Shown piece after piece: positions 11,311 through 22,661 of a stretch of 64,000 nucleotides of DNA (the first letter of the stretch is position 1; every line of letters begins with the position of its first letter). A program made the position numbers and the translations under genes. Under the pieces are notes generated by a model, which was not told the origin of the DNA, did not search any database, and was given only the letters and a program-made list of their open reading frames with translations. Origin of the DNA: Rachycentron canadum (Eukaryota; Chordata; Actinopteri; Carangiformes; Rachycentridae); NCBI GenBank assembly GCA_038496675.1, contig CM076656.1:16512134-16576133 (forward strand). The letters run 5' to 3'.

Positions 11311-13038
11311 GTTGTGATCAGAGTATAAAGTGTGGTTTTTAAACACTAGGGCACCGGGACACCTCATAAACAGTTTGACTTGGGTTCAAAAGGATAATTC
11401 ACAAAGATCAATTATAAACTCTGCAATGGCTGATTAGTAAAGCATTAATAATTAAATGTAAGACATCCAAAATTAGAAAAAATGTATTTTATTTAGTTAA
11501 GGCAGTACTCTGAACATCCACATGAGGGCAGTAGTACTAAAGTAGTGAGGTAAGATAACTGCCAGCCCATTCCCTGTTGAGAAAATATCTGAAATGGCAG
11601 AGCATCATGCACTTTTATGAAAATGGTTTGAATTTTTTGTCTCAAAAACTCAAGTCTGTTTTTGAAATAAAATGACTGTGTCCCCATTGGTTATAGAATT
11701 GCCCTATTTTTATTGGCTTATTGAATTCATTTTCAACCCCCATCCCCATATCAATCCTCATCCTCCCTGTTCCTCTTCCTGTCTTCGCTATTCTCCACCC
11801 CTGCATTTCTTCCCATCTCCATTCCTCTCATTTAGTCGGGTCTTTCCAAAGCTGACCACAGTAGGCGTAGCAGACTTCCTACAGAGAAGGACTTTCTCAG
11901 TGGGTTCTTTTGTGTCTTTGCTCATCACCCCCAAAAGCACCACAGGCTTCCCATGAAACTGTTGGCTCAGACTATCCTGGTGGTCTTTTCTTTATTGTAA
12001 TACACCCAATAGGTTGTACCCTGCTGATAGAGCAATTTTCTACTGCATACCTACAGTGAGTTGTCATTGTCAGAAAGAAAAAAAGGAAGAAAGAAAAAAA
12101 GGATAAAAGAAAGAAGGACTTCATCCTTATTGTGATTTCAAAAGTTGATTAACAGAAAGAAAAGCTATAGTTCCTGAATTCAAATAAGTGATACTCTAAG
12201 ACGGAAGTGGCCTTGAATCTATAATAAAAGTTTGCACGCTGCTGTTTACTTGTAGTCTTTAGATTGATAGAACTGATGGGAAGAATTCATTGGAATACAG
12301 CTTCTCTCCTGACACTGTTGATGATTTGAGAGGATTTTGAAGATGGTATAATCTCCCAGCAGATGCTGTGGAAGAAAAAAATATCTCTTCCTTTTTCCCA
12401 CTCCTGTCTCTTTCACACACACACACACACACACACACGGTGGGGCCTCCTGGGGAGCAGCACCGGCATGGCCTGGAAGAACAGCCAGAAACACCTGCAA
12501 CAGATTAGTGCTCCTAATGCTAGGTAATAAATCCTCTCACCCTTCTCTAGCATCTCCATCTCCACCAAGCATCGATCTTATAGGCTGAGGAGCATCCACC
12601 CACAACACTCACTATAACAACGCACATACACATACACACACATGCCCACAAAAAATAGTAAAGTGTAAACACTGGAACCCTGATGCATCCATAATGTATT
12701 TATATTATCCTTCTCAGTTGTTATCAAAAGCCACGCATGCTGCCAATTAAACCACTGTACTTACATTATGGCTGTCCTATTGCTTCAGTATCATCAGGAG
12801 GTTTTCCCCAGGGTTTAGACTGGGCTCTATATCAAGATCAAACATTTTCATTATGACTCCAAACAGTCAAGGCCAAGACCAAAGCTGAGGTTGGCTGCTT
12901 TACTGACTACACATAAAACTTGAAAGGTGGCAGACTGATTGGCCATATTGGGCCATTGCTTATGGAGATTTGTAATGGAAACAAAGTTGAATTCTGCTTT
13001 AATATCCGTGATAATTTCATCTCCATGTTGACAGATAA

Positions 13039-13076
<38 letters not shown>

Positions 13077-13401
13077 TGTGCTACAATAGTAAAATCAAAT
13101 GACATGTAAAATATATCTATAAAATTTTCTTTCACATAGTATTCAGTATGTCTTCAGTTTTATATTTGCCCACATATATTGCTGATGCAGCAGAATTGTC
13201 ATGTTTCAGACTATAAATAGTTATCTATCCATGGAAACGGCATAGTGAACCTCAACCATCACTAGTCCCAATTTATGACTCTTCCTTGACCTACTTCTTC
13301 GAGCACAAAGGGCACTGCTTCACAAACCCTTATCTGGGTTCATCCACGTACAATACTTTTGTCACTCAACTGTACTGTTCCTTTATAAAGATATTAGGTT
13401 T
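11311..13401. other. Intergenic with microsatellites, no gene
   Basis: No supportable exon. Holds an A/G-rich stretch at 12078-12118, a (CA)n run at 12414-12438 and a (GA)n run at 13039-13076. Open frames here arise from these simple repeats or lack coding character. Confidence 0.6.
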
Positions 13402-13820
13402 ATTAAAGGAATAGTGCAACATTTTGGTAAATCCACGTAATTGCTTTTTTGTCATGTCAGATGAGAGACTTGATGCCACACTTCATGTCAGTAAATTAAA
13501 AGTTAGCTTAGCTTAGTATCAAGACCAAAGATCTTAACTTCCTGTAGTCCCCACTGGTTGCCTAGCAGTTGGTCCCAAATAAGCAATAGTCCAGCAGCTG
13601 CGGCATCAAAGAGGAGCTGTTTGGTGAATTTTGTTAACCGCGGAAAAGCCAGGCTATCTGTTGCCCCCTTTTTCCAGTCTTTATGCTAAGCTAACCGGCT
13701 AGCGGCTCCAGCAACATATTTAAATGACAGATGTAAGACTGGTGTTCATCTTCTCATCTAGCTTTGATAACAAAGTCAAAATGCACATTTCCCAAGATAT
13801 CAAACTTTTCTTCCAATGCT
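13402..13820. mobile_element. Foldback-type teleost repeat, copy 1
   Basis: The left part (13402-about 13540) starts TTAAAGGAATAGTGCAACATT and includes AGTTAGCTTAGCTTAG. The right part (about 13650-13818) carries the same kind of sequence inverted: the complement reads GGTTAGCTTAGCATAAAGAC and, nearer the end, TTGATATCTTGGGAAATG. The element is therefore roughly palindromic, with long imperfect arms around a GGTTGCCTAGCA-type centre. No transposase frame is present, so it is non-autonomous. I recognise the sequence as a family common in fish genomes but not its class. Confidence 0.7.
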
Positions 13821-14697
13821 TTCCCATTATAGGCCGCTATGAATCATTTCACAATTATTTTATTATTTCAAGGCTTGCTGAGGTGTAGCGTGATCGAAAT
13901 AATGCAGGTGTCAATATGTAAGCTCCTGACAAAAAAGACATAAATATTCCAAAAACAATATAGAATTGTAAGTAGTGTAAAGTTACCTAAAATCAAAATT
14001 GAATCCATGTATTGGCTCTTCCAGTTAAAACCAGCCATTGATCTGTGTAGTTCTGTGAGGCGATTAATTTTGAAAAGAATGTTAATGTTCCTGAATACCG
14101 AGCTTGTGCATGACCTCTGAAAAGTTTTCACAAAACATTGAGCTATGATAACAAAAGGAGAGAGTGAGCGAGAGAGACAGAGGAGGGGGGGATGAAAACC
14201 TATGAAAGGGAGCGTCAGTGTGAATAAAAACTGTGGGTGTGAGAGGTGGCTGAGGTGGCCCTGTGACCCCTGACCTCCTTCCCCCAGGTCCATTCAGAGC
14301 AGCACAATGGTTGACACCTGTGTCCTTTCAATACTGGCACTATTATTGTTTACATCAGCCAGTGGGAGAGAAGACAAAAAGAGGCCAGAGGTGCTGTGAA
14401 GCAGGGTGCACCAGCCTCATGCCAGCGGGCCCCTCCATCCTTCCCCTCTCTTTCAAAGACAGGTGCCTTCCTACCTCTCTCTCCCTCCCTCCCTCCCCTT
14501 CCCCTCTCTCTCTCTGTGTCTGCCAATCTCTTCTCTCTAATTATTTTAGATAACTCCAAACACATCGGCGGAAGGAGAGGATCCACAAAGAGGACAGACA
14601 GGGTGTTTTTACATCCTGTACCTAATGGTCTGACATTGCTCTATTGCTGCTCTTCTGTATCAGCAGTAAGACAAAGGGCATCAGATAAAGTTTAGAA

Positions 14698-14737
14698 GGG
14701 GCAGGGGAGGGGGATGGGGGGTGGGGGGGCGAGGGGG
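14698..14737 (+). other. Guanine-run cluster, G-quadruplex prone
   Basis: Six runs of four to seven G separated by one to three bases within 40 nt, far above the four G3 runs needed for a quadruplex-forming motif. Confidence 0.8.
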
Positions 14738-15181
14738 TTAGGATAAAAAAATAATTGCTGAAGATTTCCCGTTTGATATTTTGGCACCTGCAGACACAAG
14801 ACAGAATAATTGCCAGCAAAAATTGGACAAAAAACATCATCAAAATAATGAAACAATTCCAGCTTATGCGCATGGTTTTCACAGCTGTGTTCAGTTCATT
14901 TTCATCTCATATGATAAAATATATTCAGATTTTTGTATATGTGTCAGGCTTTAATGATGATCACAGGACAATCCATTCGTTATGTTCTTGCCATTTATCC
15001 CCCGTTTGATGATCAGACTGGTGGGGAGAGTCACAGGGAGCATGGGTGGCAGGCTGGGGGTTACATGAATTCTTCTTTTTTTTTTTTTTTTTTCACTGGG
15101 GGAGAGAATGCCCAATTAACAAAGGATAAGAAGTGAACCGTAAACACCCTCAACAAGGCCCAACAAACCTACAAGAACAAG

Positions 15182-15183
<2 letters not shown>

Positions 15184-15219
<36 letters not shown>
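15184..15219 (+). repeat. (CT)n microsatellite
   Basis: 36 bases of alternating CT, followed by a longer pyrimidine-rich region to about 15300. Confidence 0.95.
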
Positions 15220-15223
<4 letters not shown>

Positions 15224-16385
15224 CTCTTTCTCCCTCACCCCCCTCTGCTGACCAACCCCCTCCTCCTCCCTCCCTCCTCTTGCTCACTCACTCTCTCTTC
15301 CACTTCCCTCACAAAAGGAAGGCTCAGAGCTTACAAAGTGCCAATTAACACTGAATGTTTGCCCCTCGCACCTCCCTCTCTGAACTGCTGACAGCTCTGG
15401 TGTTTGGGTTAATACCAAAGGCCTGCAAAGAATTATAATTCTCCTCCTTGCCCCATCCCCCCTTCTTTCCCTCTCCTATCCTTTTATTTTGTTTCCAATG
15501 GGGTGGTTTTACAGTTCAATGCACAGTCAAAGGGTGATATAAAATGACTTTCCAAAGAATTTCATTTAGGGAGAAGAGGGGCTGTGTTGCATTGGGGCAG
15601 CCAGGGGCAGGACCGGGGATAGGGGGGCAGACCCTGGTGAGACAGAGAAAGCAAGAGAGCGGCAGCTATAAATTGATAGTGAGAGGTAGTGAAAAGATTT
15701 GTATCCAAATATTTGCATCATGTGTCGATGATGCTTTTTACAAGCAAATACGTCAATTCACTCTAATTTCTGTCACTGAAGCAAATATTTATGAGTTGTC
15801 CCTTTAGGCCCAAGTTGCCATTTCTTCCTTTATCATCAGCGCTTTGTATGTAAAAAATGCTAACGTAACTCCAATTTACACGCAAGTTGTCACACACACA
15901 TATACACATATATATTTACAGATACACACACACAAACTCTTTCACACTCCTTGGAAAGGTAGGTCCCACTTGAGATGAAGATAGCAGTGTGGGTCATTTA
16001 TCACAGGAATGGCTGATGGCTATGCCATGCCTGTTTTTCTCCCTTCTGAACTCCAATAAATCAGCCTACTGAATAAAAGAGTGGCCAATGAGAAGAGGTG
16101 AGAGGGTTAAACTCTGGGAGAAACAGAGACCACTAGACTCTTTCAGGGAGCTTCTGCCTGCACTCAATTCTCTGCCCAAACTGGGTCTGCCTCGACAATT
16201 TACGACCTCTTGGGACCCAGTCTATACGCTCCTCTTTCTTTACTTTGGGATGAGGTCCCCATTTAAAATGAATTATTCTTGCGGATGAAATCAAGTTTGA
16301 ATTGGATTTAGGTTTTGTTGAACAAAGGCCTCATAGATCCTGCAAGATCACAATATAGCTTGGAAACAACATATTCAACTTGCAT

Positions 16386-16680
16386 TTAAAGAAATAGTTT
16401 AGAATTTTAGAAAATGTGTTTATTGGCTTTCTAATGGAGAGTTAGATACTACAGAAGATTGATGCAACTGCAATGTTTGTTAAATTCAAGGCCACAGCCA
16501 GTAGCTGGTTAGCTTAGCTTACACAAAGACCAGAAGCAGGGGAAAAAAATGTCATTTCATTTTGAGTCTTTGTTTTTAAGCATGTCAATTAGTGCACTTT
16601 AGAGAAGTAGGTGGGGTTTTTTTTTTTAACAGAGTAAAGGTGAATGTTTTCAGCCTTTATACTAAGATGTTGGATCCAGC
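16386..16680. mobile_element. Foldback-type teleost repeat, copy 2 (diverged)
   Basis: Same family as 13402-13820: AAAGAAATAGTTTAGAATTTT start, GTTAGATACTACAGAAGATTG and CTGGTTAGCTTAGCTTACAC blocks. A short inverted match lies at the end (CAGCCTTTATACTAAGATG). More eroded than copy 1. Confidence 0.65.
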
Positions 16681-19600
16681 TCCATATTCACTCTACAGAC
16701 AGGAGGGTGTAGGGGGTGAGTAGTACTGGTGATGTGGAACCAACCCAGACTGGCTTTATTTACATTCAAGTAAGGGGAGCTGAGCGGTGAGCTGACATGA
16801 CCTGACACGGTTCATGGTTCCACAAGTGGGGCTGGCTGGGCCTCCACCTCAAACCTGGGACCTCAGGGTCAAAATGCTCTGCAGCCTCTCCAGGATGAAG
16901 GCGGCTGGAGAAACATGTGACTCTGGCCTCTTTAAAACCTGAATTGTAGGATTTACTTTAGATAAGGGGAGCGCAAAAAGGGAACTTATAACTTGAGGCG
17001 ATAGATGAAGAATTCATGTGGGAGTAGAAAAAAAAAGTATGTATGCATAAGGAATCAGATTTCCACATTTCTAGACATATGATCGAGCTGCAGTATATCA
17101 TCTTTATCTGAAGATTTATTTGGAAACAGGTGCTCCTCCTCTGGCCGAGCTGCCAGGCACTGAAAGAGCACTCTCTGTAACATCTGATTCACATGAACTA
17201 TAATTTCTGCTTGCGAAAATGACAGATCCAAAGGTCAGTGATGTGGCTGTGTCAAATGAGGGTCGTGAGAAAAGCAAAAAGAAGCACGTGCCTTAAATTA
17301 GATGAATGTCAAAATTCGCTCTGCTTCTCCCTCAAGAACAGACACATATGAGAGAAGTCACTTTGGCCTAAGTGAAATTGCAGGTCTCTCAGTGAAACAG
17401 AATTTCCTCTTTCTTTCATTTCAACATACTTCTCTTTTTTTCCCCCGCCAATCTCTCTTCCTTTATTCTGCCTCAAACCCATAGGAATTTCATTCGACGA
17501 GACCGTGATGTGAGTGGTGTGTGCATGTCTGGAGTCTGTGTGACCCCATCAGTGCTGAGCAGAGCGGGGAAGAACAGAGTCAACTGGCAAAGGGAGCCAG
17601 AAGCCCCTGTGGGATCCAGATTCTGGCCCCTGGATCCAGGACCATTCTGCACCATATTGGATCTTGGGCTGTAACTCACCCTCTGTCTGTGGTTTGGGAT
17701 GGTGTGGAGGTAGGGGTGAACAGCAGGTCAGCCATGGAAAAGCTTGCTTTATTGTCTGTCTCACAGAATGAAGGATAGAGGGAAGAGAGGGAGAAAAAGA
17801 GAGAGAGAGAGAAAGAGAGGGATGGTAGGAGGTGACGATGGACGGGAGAGGAGGGAGGTTGGTGGTTGGGCGAGAGAGGAGCAAAGCAGGGAGGGAAAGG
17901 ATTGAATTAAAAATTAAAATAGAAGAAGTTTTGACATGAAAGGAGATGGAAAGAAGCATGTAAAAAATCTGAAGGTAGAGAGGTGGACACCTCTAATTCC
18001 ATATGTCAGTCTCCTTCATCTGTGATTCTCAGCTTTTCCATATGGCAGACCGAAAGAAAGCATCCGCCCGGTAGAATGGCTGTGAGAACATAGCTATGTT
18101 TAAAGCTGAGCCAATATGCTTGAGACAGTATTTGTACCAAACAGTAGATCAAAAGCAGCTCTTCCAGTATGTATGGATTCTGCACTATAGATGAAAGACT
18201 CTTGAAAGTTACAGTGAGGGCACTTGACAGTTCACGCAAAGTGCCCGCACAGAATAACTCTGATATGTGCATTCATTCGCAAGAGAATGAAGATGAAGAG
18301 AATATGAACCTATCACGCACATAAGTAGATTTGTAGAGTTCTCTAGGTTATCAAATGAGATGATTTCTACCAGATTTTGGGTGTCAAAGTTCTTCGCTGA
18401 AAGTGATTGATGAGTGCTGGGTAATTGTCCATTGTGAGGAGATGTCAGAGGGAGACGGCATGTCACCTCGCAGTGAGAGTAAAAGAGCCGGCAAATGGAA
18501 GTGATTACATCTAATATTCTCCATCTGGGAGTGATTGCCTCAGAAGACGAGTTTCAAAGAGGAGTATGGCGGGGAGAAAAGAAAGAGGCAACAGTAATTT
18601 GCACAGGATTTACAAATCTCCTGAATCGAATTTGGGAATCTTTGTGCACATCTTGTTCTATTCCCTCAAGACAATCACTCATGAAATGAACGCACACATG
18701 CATAAACAGCTCTACACAAATAACTCACACTGTTCTATTTCACAGATGCATTCTGGGATGGGAGAAAGCATGTTGCAAAATCTCTCACAATCACAGAGAA
18801 TAAGGTTGTAATATTCCCTGTAGCATGTTGGATTTTTGAGGCTCACACATCAATACTCAATATATTTCACTGTCTGTCTGCGAGCAATCACAAACCACCC
18901 AAGAAATAGTTGCCAGTGTGTCAGAGCTGAGCTGGATCCAGGTCAGAAGTGATCAAAGACTCCTGAGGAGGGAGAGAGAGGGGGTTATCTGTTCCCAATT
19001 ACATTCAATCATGGGAAATTGGCAAAGTGCAACGCAAGAGAGAAGATCTTCATGATGAGAGCAGGAGGCCAGATGAGCCAAGGTGGTCTGCGGACATTTC
19101 TGACTTCACAGAGAAGATGGGAAAATGAAGATTGGGCCTCTAGTCCCCCCCCCCCTTTTTAGAGTATTTTCTCTACCGTGCTGTGTTGTGACACTGACAT
19201 TGCTACTATTTTATTTCCATTGTGAATTTTTCATAGTTGGTCTATGGGAATAAATGACAAGAAAATCACAATGGGATTAAATTGGAAATGTTAAAGATGA
19301 TGTTAACTGCAGAAGAAATGTAAAAAAAATAAAATAAAAAAATCACATTTAGGAGATAAAAGTGAATAAAACCTAACAAATAAGAGCTACACCTATGTAG
19401 GTGTATGTTAAACCACAACACCTTGTTTTCCTTTACAATACAAGACTATACTATACTACACTACTATACAAGAAATAATAGACTTGTGGATATGGAGCTG
19501 GGCCAAGTGGCAAAAGTAAAGTAACAAGTAGTATAACTAATTACTTTTGCTGATGAATAATTAGTGATGTATTATCTTTTTTAATGAGTAATGTGTAACT

Positions 19601-20151
19601 GACTCAACCATCAGTGCCATTAAAATGTCCTGACATACTCTAAATGTGACCCCGTTCTTAAAGGGCTCAGAATAATGAAGCTGGGACTTTAAATCTATTA
19701 GGAATCAAGGACTTAAATAATTAACTGTTGATAATTGTGACAATGTATGATAAGTTAAGGGAACTTTCAAAGATGATCAAGCTCAAACAAAGGTTCCTCT
19801 TTGTATACAAAGGACTTGCACAGACTACATTTCCCCGCCTAATGAATGTTGATAAAGTGAGAGGAGATAACCAAACAGGCATAACAAAAGGGATTTCTCT
19901 CACTGAGGGTTTCACTCTGATTTGTCAAGTGGTTTCTTCTCCCCTCTGATTGGTTAAGAGCGCTCACCAAAGAATGCCAACAAAAAAGTTACCCTCCAAT
20001 GAGCACCTCCTCCCTCAAAACCCAATATCCCCCACCCCGTCTTCCCTGCTCCGTGTCCCTGACCCATCCCCCCTTCCTTCTACCGGCCACCACCTCCCCT
20101 GTCCCGTCACCCCACCCTTCTCCTCTACCTCCTCTCTCTCTCCCTCCCTCT

Positions 20152-20154
<3 letters not shown>

Positions 20155-20189
<35 letters not shown>

Positions 20190-20195
20190 TCTCTT
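20155..20195 (+). repeat. (CT)n microsatellite
   Basis: About 41 bases of near-perfect CT within a pyrimidine-rich region from 20085 to 20210. Confidence 0.95.
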
Positions 20196-20324
20196 TCGTT
20201 CTCTCCCAGTTGCCTCACGGCTTGCTGTGACCCATCTTGCACCTCCCGAAGCCCACAACAGACGCTTGGTGTGTGAAGAAGGTCAGGAGTTCAGGCTTGG
20301 CTGAGGCTCCATCCCTCCCTCTGC

Positions 20325-20465
20325 ACAGAGGAGGCCTGCCCTGCGGGTTTATAATTATCTGCCGTTGGCATTCAGCGCAGGTTCAAGCACAGTGCAAGCG
20401 CTGGCACCAGCGTGGGGGGATGCGCTTGGCTACACACTTGGTGATTAGTTGTCCCTAATTGTCAG
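20325..20465. promoter_or_regulatory. Candidate conserved non-coding element
   Basis: Unique, high-complexity sequence between low-complexity flanks. Has an NFI-type TTGGCA half site next to TTTATAATTATC and GTGATTAGTTGTCCCTAATTG homeodomain-like cores. Conservation itself cannot be seen here. Confidence 0.25.
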
Positions 20466-22319
20466 TTCCTAGTTCCTTTTTACCTTTCTCTCCCGCTCCC
20501 TGTCTCTCCCCTTACCAGTTGGAACATCTTTACATAAAACTTTGCCCTTGTTTTTTTTCTTTTTTCGCCCCTCAGAAAAAGCGATGCTATGCTTCTTTCT
20601 CCTTCATTGGCCTTTGGATCAGTCTTGCATCATTTTATAATTCCTCTCACAAAAAGAAAATGTCTTCTTTTTGGCATCTGGTTCCTTCTCACAGATTTGT
20701 TCATCCCGTTACTCTGATCACAGTGTTCTACATTTTGAGTGACAAGAACATGCAGTGCCTGTCTATCAATCTGCTGCCAAATTTTTCCTCTCACTGGCAC
20801 ACAGGTAATATTCAAATTGTTGGAAATCCTTTATTCTAGACTCACTGGGGATGATTAATGGAAGCTGTTTTATGTCCCGTTGCTTTTTATGATAAATTTA
20901 AATGTGAAAGTGACTAATTCAAGGTTGTCCTCATGGTAGGATAACTCCTTAAATCTCACTGATGGCAGATGCAAGAAGCACACTATAAAATCCTTCCAAG
21001 GGAAGAGATGAGGAGAACTTTAGGTATACAGCCTCCACAGATGGTCTGCATGAGCCACAGCCACCGACATGGGAAAACCAGGTGGCCTTGAAGCTGTTGT
21101 ATTTGTGTCTACATGTGTTTATGTCTTTGACCAAAATAAGTGTCCTTCATACTCACCTTTTTTTTTTTTTTTAGCATTTAGCATAAGCATATGGTTTCAA
21201 TGCTTTAGACTGTTCTTACTATCACTTTGGCAGTTTTTTCTCTCTGAAATGCTGTATACATATTTTATCTCATGATTCACTGGATGTTTTAACCCCAGTT
21301 TTGTGGAATACCTGAGTCAGTTCCACTCAGAGGTGAATGTGTGCTTTCCATCAGGCATTTATATTGGCACTGACAGGCGATGTGATAAATGACATTGGAT
21401 AAATCCATTCCTCAATGCCTTCAGAGATGTCTCCGCGCCATTAGTCACTCACACTAGAGATCTCTGCAAGAGTCCATCATTGCTGCTCTGAGAAACACAT
21501 CTGCAGACCTTGAGACAGACCCTGAAATGGGCTGACAACTGAACCAATACTGTTGGGGGCTGCTGGGGGAAAAGAAAGAGGAACAGCAGTCAGGCAGATG
21601 TGGGGCCTGGATGGCTGCCAAGCAGCGCCTTGTCATCCTACAACAGACCCTTCATCTCAATATGAGTGAGGGAGAGAGGGAGAGAAAGAGAGAGAGAGAG
21701 AGAGGGGAGAGAGATGTAGAAAACAGCAGGGAGTAGGAGGAGGAAGGGGGGACATGGACAGATTTTGTACAAAGGCTCCATGACTATTCCTCCGTCTGAG
21801 AACATCCTCTAAACCTCTTGGCATCATTACACCGTGACTGCACACCCACAGTTCAATCAGCAGTGTTAGCTGATGTTAGGGGGAAAAAAACAAATTGAAT
21901 TTGAAATAATTCATTGTGCAAACACCTCGCTGAATGTAGCACCTTGAATGGCCTATTATTCTTTGACATTTTAGTGGAAAGTAGAACTAGTCCTTTGAGC
22001 CTTCCATAAAAATCTAAATTTAACACACGCACAGATGGTTGGAATAAAAACCCACATTTGCCCCTCTTCCCCTCTGTTTTTGGTGCAAGGAAGAAGTTGA
22101 GATTTTTGCCAATTTCCAAGAGCTATGTGAGATGAGACATGGACTTTTGACAGGTGTTTGTTTGAATATCAAACAGAGCCATGGAGGCCTGCAGATGGCA
22201 GGCAGATTGCATTCCAGAAAGAGGCTTCAGTCTGGGGCTTTTGCAGTGGGGGGGGGGCATCTTTGCTCAGAGATGGTTCTCCAGGGGAATGGATGTTCAA
22301 ACCTCTTGTCTGCATGACT

Positions 22320-22320
<1 letters not shown>

Positions 22321-22354
<34 letters not shown>
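22321..22354 (+). repeat. (TCA)n microsatellite
   Basis: About eleven TCA units. Frames reading poly-Ile, poly-His or poly-Asp here are artefacts of the repeat. Confidence 0.97.
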
Positions 22355-22600
22355 GGCCTTCATCATTGAAACAGTCATCTGTTGACAGTCTGTCCACACT
22401 GGAACAGCACAGCACTTTGTTTTTCCATGAGCTGTGTGCAGATATGAGTGTTAGGTCAAAGCCAAAGCCATACCTGTGTATTTATATATTAAAGGCCAAG
22501 GGTAAAACCTTCAAAAACTACACTAAATTACACTAAAACTAAACTTGTAAACATTCATTATTGTTTATAGATCCACTTCCTGGTTCTTTTACTTACCAAG

Positions 22601-22661
<61 letters not shown>
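22601..22661 (+). repeat. (TAGA)n microsatellite
   Basis: About fifteen perfect tetranucleotide units of the GATA type. Confidence 0.98.

Larger units (their letters stand above)
13821..16385. other. Intergenic, low-complexity rich, no gene
   Basis: Contains CT-rich stretches at 14478-14520, a G-run cluster at 14698-14737, a T run near 15076-15092 and a (CT)n run at 15184-15219. Unique-looking sequence at 15320-15420 and 15980-16110 has no coding potential. The longest frame (minus, 13868-14293) has no family resemblance. Confidence 0.55.
16681..22320. other. Intergenic, no gene; simple repeats and possible conserved elements
   Basis: No supportable exons. GA-rich at 17776-17830, (CT)n at 20155-20195, (GA)n near 21664-21706, a C run near 19147-19156. 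The candidate regulatory block at 20325-20465 is listed separately. Open frames overlapping these runs are artefacts. Confidence 0.55.

Noticed and set aside
13868..14293. 141-codon open frame on the minus strand
   Set aside because: Begins next to the foldback repeat and ends in a CT-rich stretch; no recognisable motif.
22601..22661. Regularly repeated units considered as a CRISPR-like array
   Set aside because: Simple tetranucleotide microsatellite in a vertebrate genome, with no spacers.
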